DNA of 13,914 bases from Prolixibacteraceae bacterium (GTDB taxonomy: Bacteria; Bacteroidota; Bacteroidia; Bacteroidales; Prolixibacteraceae). A program made the translations under genes and the position numbers. The notes beneath the pieces are model-generated. The model was not told the origin of the DNA, made no database searches, and saw only the letters and a list, made by a program, of their open reading frames with translations. The stretch is taken from positions 1-13,914 of the forward strand of contig JAFGGF010000127.1 of assembly GCA_016930735.1 (NCBI GenBank), in the 5' to 3' direction. Below are positions 1 through 8,929 of the stretch, in pieces (the stretch's first letter is position 1; every line of letters begins with the position of its first letter).

Positions 1-81
1 AAATATTTAAACTTCAGATACTTAAATATAATCAAAACCTTGCTTTCTTACAATAAATATTTTGAGTTTCTTACATCGAAC

Positions 82-417
82 TCACGTAGGCTTAATAAAA
101 TTTTCAGGTAATCCGGCAAGCTGATACAATTTTGAATTTGCATATTCTCCCAATCCTGCATCACCGGTCAATTCATTGATTGTAATATTTGTTTCAGAGG
201 TAAAAGCCCCTGCTGGAACTTTAATTTCCAGGTTATTCAGAATGACTGTGCCACCGTTTGGTCCGATACTCAGGGAGCCTGTATCGCTTATATTTTCAAC
301 ATTTCTAGGATCATCTTTCTTAAATAAATCCTTAAACCAGTCGCAGGATGTAAAAATCAACAAACTCACTAATAAAATGTGTGGAAATAGTTTCAATTTA
401 AGGTCAGGCAATTTCAT
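82..417 (-). CDS. Short lipoprotein with truncated ZU5-like domain
   Basis: A 111-residue product starting with ATG. The N-terminus has a basic, hydrophobic signal peptide ending in a lipobox (F-T-S-C, Cys about residue 25), so it should be a lipid-anchored envelope protein. After a charged linker (DWFKDLFKKDD) comes a stretch with the pattern GPNGGTV...LEIKVPAGAF...TNITI, which is how ZU5-like beta domains begin in many secreted Bacteroidota proteins. Such domains normally run on for another 50 or more residues after the 'LPENF.KP' position, but here TGA stops the frame just there. The 81 bases beyond the stop give no convincing continuation in any minus frame. I read it as a naturally short or broken remnant of a larger surface protein. 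It lies 148 bases beyond the end of the GH2 gene and may have its own promoter. The function is unknown. Confidence 0.6.
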   Translation of the reverse strand: MKLPDLKLKLFPHILLVSLLIFTSCDWFKDLFKKDDPRNVENISDTGSLSIGPNGGTVILNNLEIKVPAGAFTSETNITINELTGDAGLGEYANSKLYQLAGLPENFIKPT

Positions 418-496
418 AAAAAAAGGTTTAATCAGTTATAATAATCGAATCGGTAAAATCCGGTTTTTATAAAGTTAGTTCATTTGCGAGCCAAAT

Positions 497-504
497 CAAA
501 ATTA
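497..504 (-). promoter_or_regulatory. Possible -7 box for the short lipoprotein
   Basis: On the minus strand this reads TAATTTTG, an exact match to the Bacteroidota TAnnTTTG -7 consensus, 79 bases before the ATG at 417. A TTTG lies upstream, but at about 12 bases rather than the usual 19-21, so the -33 element is not convincing. If real, it uncouples the short lipoprotein from the upstream operon. Confidence 0.35.
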
Positions 505-565
505 TTGTTAAGTAATCAAATGTTTGGTTGGGATTTAAAAGTGGCTTGAATAAACATAATTCAGA

Positions 566-3316
566 TTACCTGCTTTTAATTTTTATCGTGGCATCTTTTA
601 AACCTTCGGATTTGGCAGTAATTTCCAATTTACCTTTTTCCCCTTTTTTTGAGCGAATTATTACCAAATTCATCCCATTAAATGCTTCTCGTTCTTTTGA
701 AGAAAACGAAACCATGTTTGTTGGATCACCATTATCGGTTGCTATTATTTCACCCGGCCCTTTAATACTGTATGATACCGAATTATTGGTTAACGGAACT
801 ATATTACCCTCATCATCAGCTATCTGAATTGTAATAAAAGATAAATCTTTTCCATCAGCCGAAATTTGACTGCGGTCTGCAACTGCAATTAATTGCGTAG
901 GTTCACCGGTCGTTTTTACCACTTCCTGAGCCCAGACTTTGCCTTCTTTGTAAGCAACAGCTTTTAATTCACCGGGTTCATAAACCACATCGTCCCAGCG
1001 TAACCGGTATTCAAACTGTGCTTTCTTCTTTTTCCCCAATGATTTACCGTTCAGGAACAACTCCACTTCATCGCCCGATGTAAACACATGAACAGGAGTA
1101 ACCTCCCCTATCCGCTCAGGCCAGTTCCAGTGCGGAAGTATGTGAACCATAGGTAATTCAGGGCGCCAATGAGACTGGTACAGGTAAAAACGGTCTTTTT
1201 TAAATCCGGCAAGGTCAACAATACCGGTATATGAACTTCGTGAACTATAATATGGTGTTGGTTCGCCAAGGTAATCCCAGCCGGTCCAGACAAATTCACC
1301 TGCAACAAAAGGATGACTTTCAACCGAGGCAAAAACCTTATCAGGTGATGAGCCAAAGTCAACAGCATAAAGTTCATAGGAGCTCACCTGGCAAATTTCT
1401 GAGTCACCTCCACGATTATCCCGTGTATATGAACTGTTATCTTCTGTTACTGGAAATAAATAAATACCGCGGCTACTAAAAGCCGAAGCTGATTCACTGG
1501 TTAAGATCATTTTATCAGGAAATTGAGAATGGAATTCATCGTACATTGGTTTGGTCCTGATCCTGTTTGTCCCTTCAAATATCGTATCCTGCCTGATCCC
1601 TTCTCCCTGGTAATTCAGGCTGACAATGTCCATTTCAGGAGGTAAAGCCATATCCGGTTTGGCAAAATTCATTGCCGAGGTTGTTGGACGTGTCGGATCT
1701 TCTTCTTTCATAAAATTTACCAAACGCCTGGCAACTGCAGCCCCTGCTTTATCGGTATATTGTTCACCCACTTCATTGCCAAAACTCCACATAATAACCG
1801 AAGGATGGTTCCGGTCACGCCTGATAAAAGCTCGTGTATCAGGTTCACTCCAATCTTGAAAAATCAAATGAAAATCGAGTGGTGTTTTATTTCTTTCCCA
1901 AACATCAAAAATTTCATCCATAACCAGGAATCCCATCCGGTCGGTTAATTCAAGCAGTTCTGGAGCAGGCGGATTGTGAGATGTGCGGATAGCATTGCAT
2001 CCAATTTCCCTGAGAATTTCAAGCTGGCGCTCAGCAGCTCTCTCATTAAATGCAGCACCCAGGGCCCCCAGGTCGTGATGCTGGTTTACACCTTTTATCG
2101 GAACATGCTCTCCATTAACAATCAAACCCTTATCGGGATTGTATTCAAGCGAGCGGATTCCGAATTGTGTTTTATAGGAATCGATTATAATACCATCTTT
2201 TTTCAAAGTGGTTTTTACAACATATAAATTTGGATCTTGAGTGGGAGGAGGCCCCCAGAGTTTCGGATTTTCAACAGATGTGGATAAAGCTACATTTGAT
2301 TTTTCACCCGATGATATTTTAATCTTTTCAGAAGGAAAAACAGCTACTGCTTTTTTACCGACCTTACCATTTGATCCGATGTAATAGATTTGTGTATTTA
2401 TTTCAACTTCAGCATCAATTTTGGAGTTATTTTCAACAGTAACTTCCAGATTAATTTTAGCTGATCTTTCAGAAACGTTTTCTGTTGTTAAAAAAGTTCC
2501 CCATTGTGCAATATGAACCGGATTGGTTTTTACAAGCCATACATTGCGGTAAAGTCCGGCACCCGGGTACCATCGGGCTGAATTGTTCGGATTATCTACT
2601 CGGATTGCAAGCTGATTTTCTCCGCCGGGTACAACATAAGGAGTCAGGTCAAGCCGCCATGAGGCATAACCATAAGGCCAGCCACCTACCAGGTTTCCGT
2701 TTAACCAAACCATGGCATACGACATTGCTCCGTCAATATCCAGAAAAATGGACTTTCCCAAATCGGATGAAGGTATATCCAGTTTTTTCCGATACCAGGC
2801 AATCCCGTTAACAGGCAACCGTCCCATTCCACCTTCAACTTGAGGGCGGTCTCCTTCCTGAAAAGGGCCTTTTATTGCCCAATCATGCGGAAGGTTAACA
2901 TGTTCCCATGATTCATCATTAAAATCGTCTTGGACAAAAGGAAAATCACTTCCCGGATTTCCTTTCGGCTTTATATACTTGTTTACCGAATCTTTTATAA
3001 AATCATTTCCTGAGGGTAAAATCCAGGGCTTAAGGACTTTTTTTGTTACATCGATTTTTACAGCCTCTGTCGGCTGAGCATCAGCCTCCCTCCTTTCTCT
3101 GCGATTAAACATTGTCGGGCGTTCATCGTAAATTAATTCATCAGCAATTTCTGCCGATTCATATTTTAAAAACCGCCAGTTATCATTAATGGAAATACGT
3201 TGCCTTGGATTTTTTTCAGAAATCCTCTCCTGAGGATTAGCAGATACACTTAAATAAAAACCAAAGCATATAAATAAAATCAGGATAATCGACTTATTTT
3301 CTTTTAATCTAATCAT
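566..3316 (-). CDS. Secreted GH2 beta-galactosidase-like glycosidase
   Basis: A 916-residue exported enzyme with a Sec signal peptide (about residues 1-26, cleavage near VSA-N). It most likely hydrolyses a non-reducing-end beta-galactoside or related glycoside by the retaining GH2 mechanism. Domains in order: GH2 sugar-binding domain (about 45-265, with PHDW at 143-146), immunoglobulin-like GH2 domain (270-385), TIM barrel (390-700), DUF4982-like domain (about 725-790) and a C-terminal Ig-like GH2_C5-type domain (800-912). In the barrel the TSHNPP motif is near 446, the general acid/base is Glu515 (SFGNE) and the probable nucleophile is Glu674 (VAGEFVWTG). Residues 51-127 form an extra segment inside the N-terminal domain, and the stretch between the two glutamates is long. 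It is the last gene of the operon, 32 bases after the GH140-like gene. GH2 also contains glucuronidases, mannosidases and arabinopyranosidases, so the sugar is not certain. Confidence 0.9.
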   Translation of the reverse strand: MIRLKENKSIILILFICFGFYLSVSANPQERISEKNPRQRISINDNWRFLKYESAEIADELIYDERPTMFNRRERREADAQPTEAVKIDVTKKVLKPWILPSGNDFIKDSVNKYIKPKGNPGSDFPFVQDDFNDESWEHVNLPHDWAIKGPFQEGDRPQVEGGMGRLPVNGIAWYRKKLDIPSSDLGKSIFLDIDGAMSYAMVWLNGNLVGGWPYGYASWRLDLTPYVVPGGENQLAIRVDNPNNSARWYPGAGLYRNVWLVKTNPVHIAQWGTFLTTENVSERSAKINLEVTVENNSKIDAEVEINTQIYYIGSNGKVGKKAVAVFPSEKIKISSGEKSNVALSTSVENPKLWGPPPTQDPNLYVVKTTLKKDGIIIDSYKTQFGIRSLEYNPDKGLIVNGEHVPIKGVNQHHDLGALGAAFNERAAERQLEILREIGCNAIRTSHNPPAPELLELTDRMGFLVMDEIFDVWERNKTPLDFHLIFQDWSEPDTRAFIRRDRNHPSVIMWSFGNEVGEQYTDKAGAAVARRLVNFMKEEDPTRPTTSAMNFAKPDMALPPEMDIVSLNYQGEGIRQDTIFEGTNRIRTKPMYDEFHSQFPDKMILTSESASAFSSRGIYLFPVTEDNSSYTRDNRGGDSEICQVSSYELYAVDFGSSPDKVFASVESHPFVAGEFVWTGWDYLGEPTPYYSSRSSYTGIVDLAGFKKDRFYLYQSHWRPELPMVHILPHWNWPERIGEVTPVHVFTSGDEVELFLNGKSLGKKKKAQFEYRLRWDDVVYEPGELKAVAYKEGKVWAQEVVKTTGEPTQLIAVADRSQISADGKDLSFITIQIADDEGNIVPLTNNSVSYSIKGPGEIIATDNGDPTNMVSFSSKEREAFNGMNLVIIRSKKGEKGKLEITAKSEGLKDATIKIKSR

Positions 3317-3348
3317 TAGTAAGCCATTTATTATTTACAGGAATATCT

Positions 3349-4743
3349 TTAATTATTTAACTTTTCTAATATTAAAATCCAGTCATTGCCATCCTGTTTT
3401 TCGCCAGGAGGATTAAAATCAACAATTTCATTTGCCTGATATTTTCCGGCTTCAGCATAATTTCCTGTTCTTGGATCATACCAAAAAGCCTGAATACCAT
3501 CAAATGAAAGTTCAGAAAGATCCAGATTTATTTGTCTACCATTGTAAGTGTATAATAAAACGTAATCATTTCCTCTTGTTGCGGCAATATAATCATATTT
3601 TTCACCCTGAATTTTTTCAACAAAACTTTGAAAGGGAACACGTTCAAAATAGGGTTTGGACAGGATCAGTTCTTTCAGGTATTTCATTTGCGAAGCACCG
3701 GGCGCATTTAATGCTTCTTCCCAGGTTGCCCTGACTCCATAAGATGCATCTTTGTCATTTTCGCGATGAAACTGCATAATGGCATTATGCCCGTAAGTAA
3801 AACCACATCCTCCAGCAAATACCGACCAGTAGGCATAACGCCTTACATCTGAATCGGTCCAGTAAGGTTGAGTCGTATCGTGCAGCCCCTGCGGAATTCC
3901 TTCGTATGATGGTTCACCATCAAGCGTAGGTTTTACGGGTGTTTTCTGATAATCAGCATTTAAATACCTGTAATTGTCTTCACCGTAACAAAGTCCTGAA
4001 GTATCCTGGTCGTAACGCCGGTGCCCAGACTGAAACATATTAAAATCAAGCCAGTCTTCATTTTGAAACCAGGTTGAAGATTGAGTCCTGCCAAAGGGAT
4101 GATATGTAATCAGTTGATCCGGGCTAACCTTACGAATAGTTGATCCTATTGTATTCCATATATCTGTAAAATCACTTCCCAGAACATCGCCACCGTTTAA
4201 CCAGATAACATTTGTTTTATCTTTAAACCTGTCAGCCAGCCATCGGGAATAATTTACGGCCTGAGTTTTTGAAACCAATCCAGCCCTCACATTTGATCCC
4301 CAAACAGGAACCAGAGCCATATACAATCCTTTTTTGTTAGCCAGGTCGATTAAATATTCCACATGGTCCCAGTAATCATATTCTTCCTGATTTTCAAATG
4401 AATTTCCGGCAGTCACAAGTGGTTTGTCAATCTGCATTCCTGTCACGGCTGAATCGCCATAAAAATTAATTGCATTTTTAAGGTCATGAATAACCATTGC
4501 CTGAATGATATTAAATCCTTTTTGTTTTCTGTCATTCAAGTAGGTTTCTGCATCTTCCCTGCTCAGTTTTTTAAAAAGGAGCCATCCGGTATCGCCAAGC
4601 CAGAAAAAGGGATCACCGTTTTCAGTCATTAAAAAATGGTTGTTTTCTGAAACTTTTAATTTCGGGCAGAAATTTTCGTTCTGTGAAACACAGGAAGTTA
4701 AAAGCACAAAAAGTAATAAAACAAACTTATTATTAAATTTCAC
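3349..4743 (-). CDS. GH140/DUF4038-type glycosidase lipoprotein (apiosidase-like)
   Basis: A 464-residue protein. The start is GTG: an in-frame TAA lies two codons upstream, and the signal peptide begins right at this codon. The lipobox L-T-S-C places the lipidated Cys at residue 18. The body is a DUF4038 TIM barrel (about 30-370) beginning with the typical pattern 'NG.PFFWLGDTGW', followed by a small C-terminal beta domain (about 375-460; collagen-bind_2-type in the family). Candidate catalytic residues are Asp186 in WLNGGD and Glu277 in LDGEPSYE. Their place and spacing resemble the acid/base and nucleophile I recall for the Bacteroides rhamnogalacturonan-II apiosidase that founded GH140 (Asp187 and Glu284, from memory). 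By family it would release apiose-linked chains, but DUF4038 is much broader than the characterised enzymes, so apiose specificity is inferred. It sits between the GH127 and GH2 genes, 29 and 32 bases away, in one operon. Confidence 0.8.
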   Translation of the reverse strand: MKFNNKFVLLLFVLLTSCVSQNENFCPKLKVSENNHFLMTENGDPFFWLGDTGWLLFKKLSREDAETYLNDRKQKGFNIIQAMVIHDLKNAINFYGDSAVTGMQIDKPLVTAGNSFENQEEYDYWDHVEYLIDLANKKGLYMALVPVWGSNVRAGLVSKTQAVNYSRWLADRFKDKTNVIWLNGGDVLGSDFTDIWNTIGSTIRKVSPDQLITYHPFGRTQSSTWFQNEDWLDFNMFQSGHRRYDQDTSGLCYGEDNYRYLNADYQKTPVKPTLDGEPSYEGIPQGLHDTTQPYWTDSDVRRYAYWSVFAGGCGFTYGHNAIMQFHRENDKDASYGVRATWEEALNAPGASQMKYLKELILSKPYFERVPFQSFVEKIQGEKYDYIAATRGNDYVLLYTYNGRQINLDLSELSFDGIQAFWYDPRTGNYAEAGKYQANEIVDFNPPGEKQDGNDWILILEKLNN

Positions 4744-4772
4744 TTTTTAATAGAATTCTACAGGTTTTATAA

Positions 4773-6728
4773 CTAATTCTCAGGCAACCAAACTTTCATT
4801 TTATTTGCACCCCGATTGTTCCAAACGTAATAAGGAATAGCCGTAAAGTTCTCATTACCTGAATCATCCGAAGCTTTTATAATTTCAATACCGTCAAGCA
4901 AATCCGATTTAAATTCAGTTTCAAATTTTGTCTGGACGGAAACTGTCAAATTATCAATTCCGGGATTATCAAATTCTTCAAGACAATAAACAACAGGGCC
5001 TCTTTCAAGAGACACTTTCCCCCTGTCATCTTCAACAGCTTCATTCGCTCTGACTTTTCTTACATTCATCGGAAGTGACAAATTTATCTCGTCTCCTTTT
5101 TTCCAATTTCGATTTAAAATAGCAAAACCTTTTTCAATTGAGTAATCAATCTTTTCGCCGTTAACAGAAAGTTCCGGTTTACAGTCAACAGAATTGGCAT
5201 AACTATATAAATCACCTGACAGAGGTTGGTTTTGAGCCCATCCCGGTATTCTGACCTTTACAGTAAAATTTTCTTCTTTTTTGGGTGAAACCAAGATTTT
5301 AATATCTCCATCCCATGGATAATTGGTTTTTTGACTAACCTGAACCGGAATGCCGTTTAAATCAATACTGGTAGAACTCTGAACAAACAGGTTTACAAAT
5401 ATCTCATCATTTGTCTGTGCAAAAATATATCCGGGTATTGAAGGCATAAACCTGCACAAATTGCTTGGGCAACAGGAACAATCGAACCAGGGTTCACGGA
5501 TTAAACTTCCACGATTAAATTTAAATTGCATGTTGCATTCGAGTGCATTGGGATAAAAAAATGATTTCCCATCCAATGCCACACCGGAAATTACACCGTT
5601 GTACAAACTTCTTTCAAGAACATCAATATATTTTGCATCGCCGTATAAAAGGAACATCCGGTAATTCCAGTAAACATTGCCAATAGCCGCACAGGTTTCG
5701 TTATAGCCGGTTAAATTCGGCAATTCATAATTTTCACCGAAAGCCTCGCCGTCATGAAGTGCTCCAACTCCCCCTGTGATGTACATTTTTCTTGTAACAA
5801 CATTTTCCCAGATGTTATTCACAGCATTTTTATATGCCTCATCGTTAAATAAAGCGGCTATGTCAGTCATACCTGCATACATATATTCTGCTCTGACTGC
5901 ATGGCCAACCGCTTCTGTTTGTTTAGTAACCGGCATATGGTCCTGGCTGTAAGGCCCCCTGATATCCCTTATTGTACTGTCTCCACGAGCATCCAGGAAA
6001 AATTTTGCCAGTTCAAGGTAATCTTTCTTTTTTGTTATGTTGTACAATTTAATCAGGCCTGTTTCAACAATCTGGTGTCCCGGAACTTCCACTTTTTTAT
6101 CCGGGCCAAAAACAGAAACAAGTAAATCAGCATTTTTAAGTGCAATATCCAGAAAATTTCTTTTCCCGGTAGCCAGGTAATGGGCAGCGGCAGCTTCAAA
6201 CATATGCCCGCTGTTATACAATTCATGGCTGCAATCGATGTTTTCCCACCTGCTGCCCCCGGCGCACCACCATGCCGGTGATTTTGTAGTATCAATGGTT
6301 TTATAGGTTGTCAGGTAACCATCTTCTTCCTGCCCGATTGCAATTATTTCGATTAAAGAATCAACATATACGTCCAGTTCAGGATCGGGAATTGTGGTCA
6401 TTGAGTATGATGCTCCTTCAATAATTTTATAAACATCGGTATCATCAAATGGCATTTCGCCTTTAACTCCACCGTCCATTTTTCCACCGGCAATCAGGAA
6501 ATTATCCAAACGCCCCATTTCCTCGCATTTTTTAAATGATGCAGGAATGGTTGCAGTTCGGTTGGTTTCGATCCTGGGTAGCCAGAAATTATCATCAATC
6601 TGAACTTTGCTGAAAGGGATACCCGTATACGGGTAAGCAGCATCCTGTGTTGAAGAATGTTCATTTTTACTTGAACAACTTGCAACAATAAATAATACAA
6701 GAATCCAAAATAAGTTCAGGTTTTTCAT
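4773..6728 (-). CDS. GH127-type beta-L-arabinofuranosidase lipoprotein
   Basis: A 651-residue lipoprotein (lipobox V-A-S-C, Cys18) with the DUF1680/GH127 (alpha/alpha)6 barrel plus C-terminal beta-sandwich architecture. GH127 enzymes use a zinc-bound cysteine nucleophile. The pieces are visible here: Glu344 and Cys346 (NETCA) and Cys419-Cys420 (CSCCPSN) match the Zn ligands and nucleophile of Bifidobacterium HypBA1 (Glu338, Cys340, Cys417, Cys418). Glu328 (GEAFGE) has the same 16-residue spacing as the HypBA1 acid/base Glu322. All are present, so the protein should be active. The expected reaction is removal of terminal beta-L-arabinofuranose. Relatives in the broader family (aceric acid hydrolase in GH127, and GH146) leave other targets possible. 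It lies 39 bases after the second CE15 gene and 29 before the GH140-like gene. The family is secure, the exact sugar less so. Confidence 0.88.
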   Translation of the reverse strand: MKNLNLFWILVLFIVASCSSKNEHSSTQDAAYPYTGIPFSKVQIDDNFWLPRIETNRTATIPASFKKCEEMGRLDNFLIAGGKMDGGVKGEMPFDDTDVYKIIEGASYSMTTIPDPELDVYVDSLIEIIAIGQEEDGYLTTYKTIDTTKSPAWWCAGGSRWENIDCSHELYNSGHMFEAAAAHYLATGKRNFLDIALKNADLLVSVFGPDKKVEVPGHQIVETGLIKLYNITKKKDYLELAKFFLDARGDSTIRDIRGPYSQDHMPVTKQTEAVGHAVRAEYMYAGMTDIAALFNDEAYKNAVNNIWENVVTRKMYITGGVGALHDGEAFGENYELPNLTGYNETCAAIGNVYWNYRMFLLYGDAKYIDVLERSLYNGVISGVALDGKSFFYPNALECNMQFKFNRGSLIREPWFDCSCCPSNLCRFMPSIPGYIFAQTNDEIFVNLFVQSSTSIDLNGIPVQVSQKTNYPWDGDIKILVSPKKEENFTVKVRIPGWAQNQPLSGDLYSYANSVDCKPELSVNGEKIDYSIEKGFAILNRNWKKGDEINLSLPMNVRKVRANEAVEDDRGKVSLERGPVVYCLEEFDNPGIDNLTVSVQTKFETEFKSDLLDGIEIIKASDDSGNENFTAIPYYVWNNRGANKMKVWLPEN

Positions 6729-6767
6729 CGCAAACAGTTTAATTTATAAAAATCGGTAAAATTTTAG

Positions 6768-8096
6768 CTAAAAGTATCGTTTTGCAAATTCGATAAAAAA
6801 TGGCCAGTTGGGACCTGTTGTGTGCCCACCCGAATGCTGTCGGAAAGCTACATCACCATCCAAAAGAGTTTCCTGAGGTGGAAATAACATTGTCCGCATA
6901 CTTTTTTTCCCAAGCAATTCGTAAACAGGGCCGGCCATAGCACCCCCCAGAAACATTCCTTTTGCATCTACCCACTGGCCCTCAACAGCAGCGGCTCCTG
7001 AGCTTATAAACACCGGGCGTGGAGCACACATGGCAACCAGGCAATGCCCGTCAACAGGCAAATCTTCCTGGGTCATCGGACCGGCATATCTTATAAAATT
7101 CCCCGCAAACCAATGATATCCCCCGGAAGAAACAAGATTTTCAACCTGTTCACCAAATACACGGTGCAGTATTTTTACTCCTCCTGAACCTGAAGAACCA
7201 ATAAATCCAATTGCAAATCTCGGATCATAAGCCATTGTAACAGTGGCAGCTTTCCCATAACGTGAAAGCCCTTCAATTCCAACTTTCATTTCATCAACAT
7301 CCTTATCGGTTCCAAAATAGTCAAGTGCCCTGCTAGCTCCCCATGCCCATGCACGCAGGGCCCCCCAGTCGTCGGGCATACGGGGCTGACCTTTATTCAC
7401 TAAACCAATAATGCCACTTCTTAAACCGGCACCATTATCTGCCTGATAACTAGTTGGCACAATAACAGCATAACCCCATCCTTCTTTTAGCAATTGCTGT
7501 TTCCATGATAACTCATCGGTATTTTGCCTCATAAACCTTCTCATTCCCGGAAAATTAAATCCAAACTCCATAATTACCGGAACAGGTTTATCAATATTGG
7601 AAGGAGTTCCAAGTGTTAAATCGATTACAACTTCAATTTCAGGGTAAGAAGAATTATCGACCACCCCCTGAAGTTGTTTGATTTTAACCGCGAAATCACC
7701 ATCCACAGTATCTTTAACACTTACTACTTTCCATGTGACCGAAGGAATATTATCTGGCAAACGGCCATATATTTCATTGTCAAAAAGCTCTTTGATCTCT
7801 GCTCTTTGCTTTTCCCATTGTTCCGGTTTTTTGATCCTTGAACCATTGTTGAAAACCAACGGATCAGGTAAAAAATAAGGCTGGACTTCTGCTTCATTAA
7901 AAATTGCAGCATCAGGAGCCTCAGGATTACCTGATGGCCCTCTCCTGACAGAATCAATTCCAAGTGTTTCAATCATAAACCTGTAATCAGCATTTGTCAA
8001 ACGGTTTAAACTATCACGGTTAAAATTGCCGAATTGTGCAAATCCTGTTACCGAATAGAACACAAATATTAAAAACGTTAAAAAATATTTATTCAT
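6768..8096 (-). CDS. CE15-family glucuronoyl-esterase-like hydrolase (short paralogue)
   Basis: A 442-residue alpha/beta hydrolase with a Sec signal peptide (cleavage near GFA-Q, residue 21). CE15 enzymes cleave esters of uronic acids, classically the 4-O-methyl-glucuronate ester between xylan and lignin. The nucleophile elbow is GLSRYGK with Ser278, followed by Lys282, and the catalytic His is His425 in the C-terminal SGGHT motif. The acidic residue normally found about 23 residues after the serine (E-S-G-x-G-G) is Ser301 here (GSSGSGG). Asp349 in LPVDGH may serve as the alternative acid. The conserved block DNGAGL...GLVNKGQP.KPDDW before the elbow is typical of bacterial CE15. The gene lies 14 bases after the CE4 gene and 39 before the GH127 gene. 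It is paralogous over its whole length to the gene starting at 10533. The native ester is unknown. Confidence 0.82.
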   Translation of the reverse strand: MNKYFLTFLIFVFYSVTGFAQFGNFNRDSLNRLTNADYRFMIETLGIDSVRRGPSGNPEAPDAAIFNEAEVQPYFLPDPLVFNNGSRIKKPEQWEKQRAEIKELFDNEIYGRLPDNIPSVTWKVVSVKDTVDGDFAVKIKQLQGVVDNSSYPEIEVVIDLTLGTPSNIDKPVPVIMEFGFNFPGMRRFMRQNTDELSWKQQLLKEGWGYAVIVPTSYQADNGAGLRSGIIGLVNKGQPRMPDDWGALRAWAWGASRALDYFGTDKDVDEMKVGIEGLSRYGKAATVTMAYDPRFAIGFIGSSGSGGVKILHRVFGEQVENLVSSGGYHWFAGNFIRYAGPMTQEDLPVDGHCLVAMCAPRPVFISSGAAAVEGQWVDAKGMFLGGAMAGPVYELLGKKSMRTMLFPPQETLLDGDVAFRQHSGGHTTGPNWPFFIEFAKRYF

Positions 8097-8110
8097 GGTT
8101 CTATTTTAGA

Positions 8111-8920
8111 TTATTTGTTTTGAAAATCTGCAACCTGAACAGCTGCTTCAGCCATAGTACCAGTCCATATATTATTTCTATTTTCTGACAAATACAGAAG
8201 TAATTTCCGGTGAGCCGGCAACGAAACATTTAAATCATGCTCACCTCCAACTCCATGAAAAAGAAATACAAGCAGCGAACCTGAATTCTGCGCTTTTTTA
8301 ACCAGGTTTATCAATTCTTCTCCCGATTCCCCGTTAATCATAAAACTGTTAATATTATTCAAATCAGTATTTTCAGGATCATTCATTTCAGAATAAACAC
8401 CTCTTGCACCTATAAATTCATCTTTCAACAGATCGTAAAAAAGTTGCCCTTCAACCTCTCTGTCTCCGCAGGTATATGCAAAAGTTCTTTTGTCTTTTCC
8501 ATCCACTGCTTTAAGCAGGGTATTACAAACCCTTATTTCATCAACTATCTGATTCAGGCTGTAATTGCTCAGATCATGATCCTTTGAAACCCATTCCCTT
8601 CCCGGCATATTTCCATTACAGGGATGAAAAAGTGTATGGTTTCCCAATTCATGGCCATTTTTAGCTGCAACACGCCATTCATCAATCCTGTTTGCAAATG
8701 GTTGTGAATTCCCCGGAATATAAAAAGTTCCTTTTAACCTGAGTGAGTCAAGTAAAGGAATGGCATTGTCGAGATGAACATTTAAACCATCATCGTAGGT
8801 TAATACAACAGCACATTTTTTACTTTGCCAGGCCTTTGCAGGTTGACCTGTAATATTTCCGGAAATCATAAAATTTAATATTAACAGAACAAAAAAATAC
8901 TTTTTAGATTCCATCCTCAT
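8111..8920 (-). CDS. Polysaccharide deacetylase (CE4/NodB-like), secreted
   Basis: A 269-residue product when started at the ATG at 8918-8920. A TTG nine codons upstream (8945-8947) would extend the frame, but the ATG is preceded at 9 bases by AGGAAAG and better fits the signal peptide, which begins MRMESKKYFF; a second ATG two codons later is also possible. The NodB fold is seen as motif 1 TYDDG (Asp43, Asp44), the metal-binding motif NHTLFH (His95, His99), a variant motif 3 (FAYTCGDRE instead of R.PYG) and a late FLFHGVGGEHD segment carrying a conserved His. Such enzymes remove O- or N-acetyl groups from polysaccharides with a divalent metal. Lying between two CE15 esterases, it probably deacetylates the same glycan. 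The variant third motif means the substrate may not be chitin- or xylan-like. Confidence 0.85.
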   Translation of the reverse strand: MRMESKKYFFVLLILNFMISGNITGQPAKAWQSKKCAVVLTYDDGLNVHLDNAIPLLDSLRLKGTFYIPGNSQPFANRIDEWRVAAKNGHELGNHTLFHPCNGNMPGREWVSKDHDLSNYSLNQIVDEIRVCNTLLKAVDGKDKRTFAYTCGDREVEGQLFYDLLKDEFIGARGVYSEMNDPENTDLNNINSFMINGESGEELINLVKKAQNSGSLLVFLFHGVGGEHDLNVSLPAHRKLLLYLSENRNNIWTGTMAEAAVQVADFQNK

Positions 8921-8929
8921 AACAGATAA

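Noticed and set aside
449..468. Small inverted repeat ATCGG/CCGGT followed by five T on the plus strand, terminator-like
   Set aside because: The stem is short with a wobble pair, and no plus-strand gene ends upstream of it; in the minus direction, where it could act, the T-run is on the wrong side.
176..472. Plus-strand open frame overlapping the short lipoprotein
   Set aside because: The minus frame has a signal peptide, lipobox and ZU5-like pattern; the plus frame has none of these.
2485..2811. Plus-strand open frame of about 108 codons antisense to the GH2 gene
   Set aside because: It lies wholly inside a well-supported GH2 coding region, has no recognisable domain and no promoter, and is best explained as a shadow frame.
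3432..3734. Plus-strand open frame of 100 codons antisense to the GH140-like gene
   Set aside because: The opposite strand carries a conserved enzyme; the plus frame shows no domain or signal.
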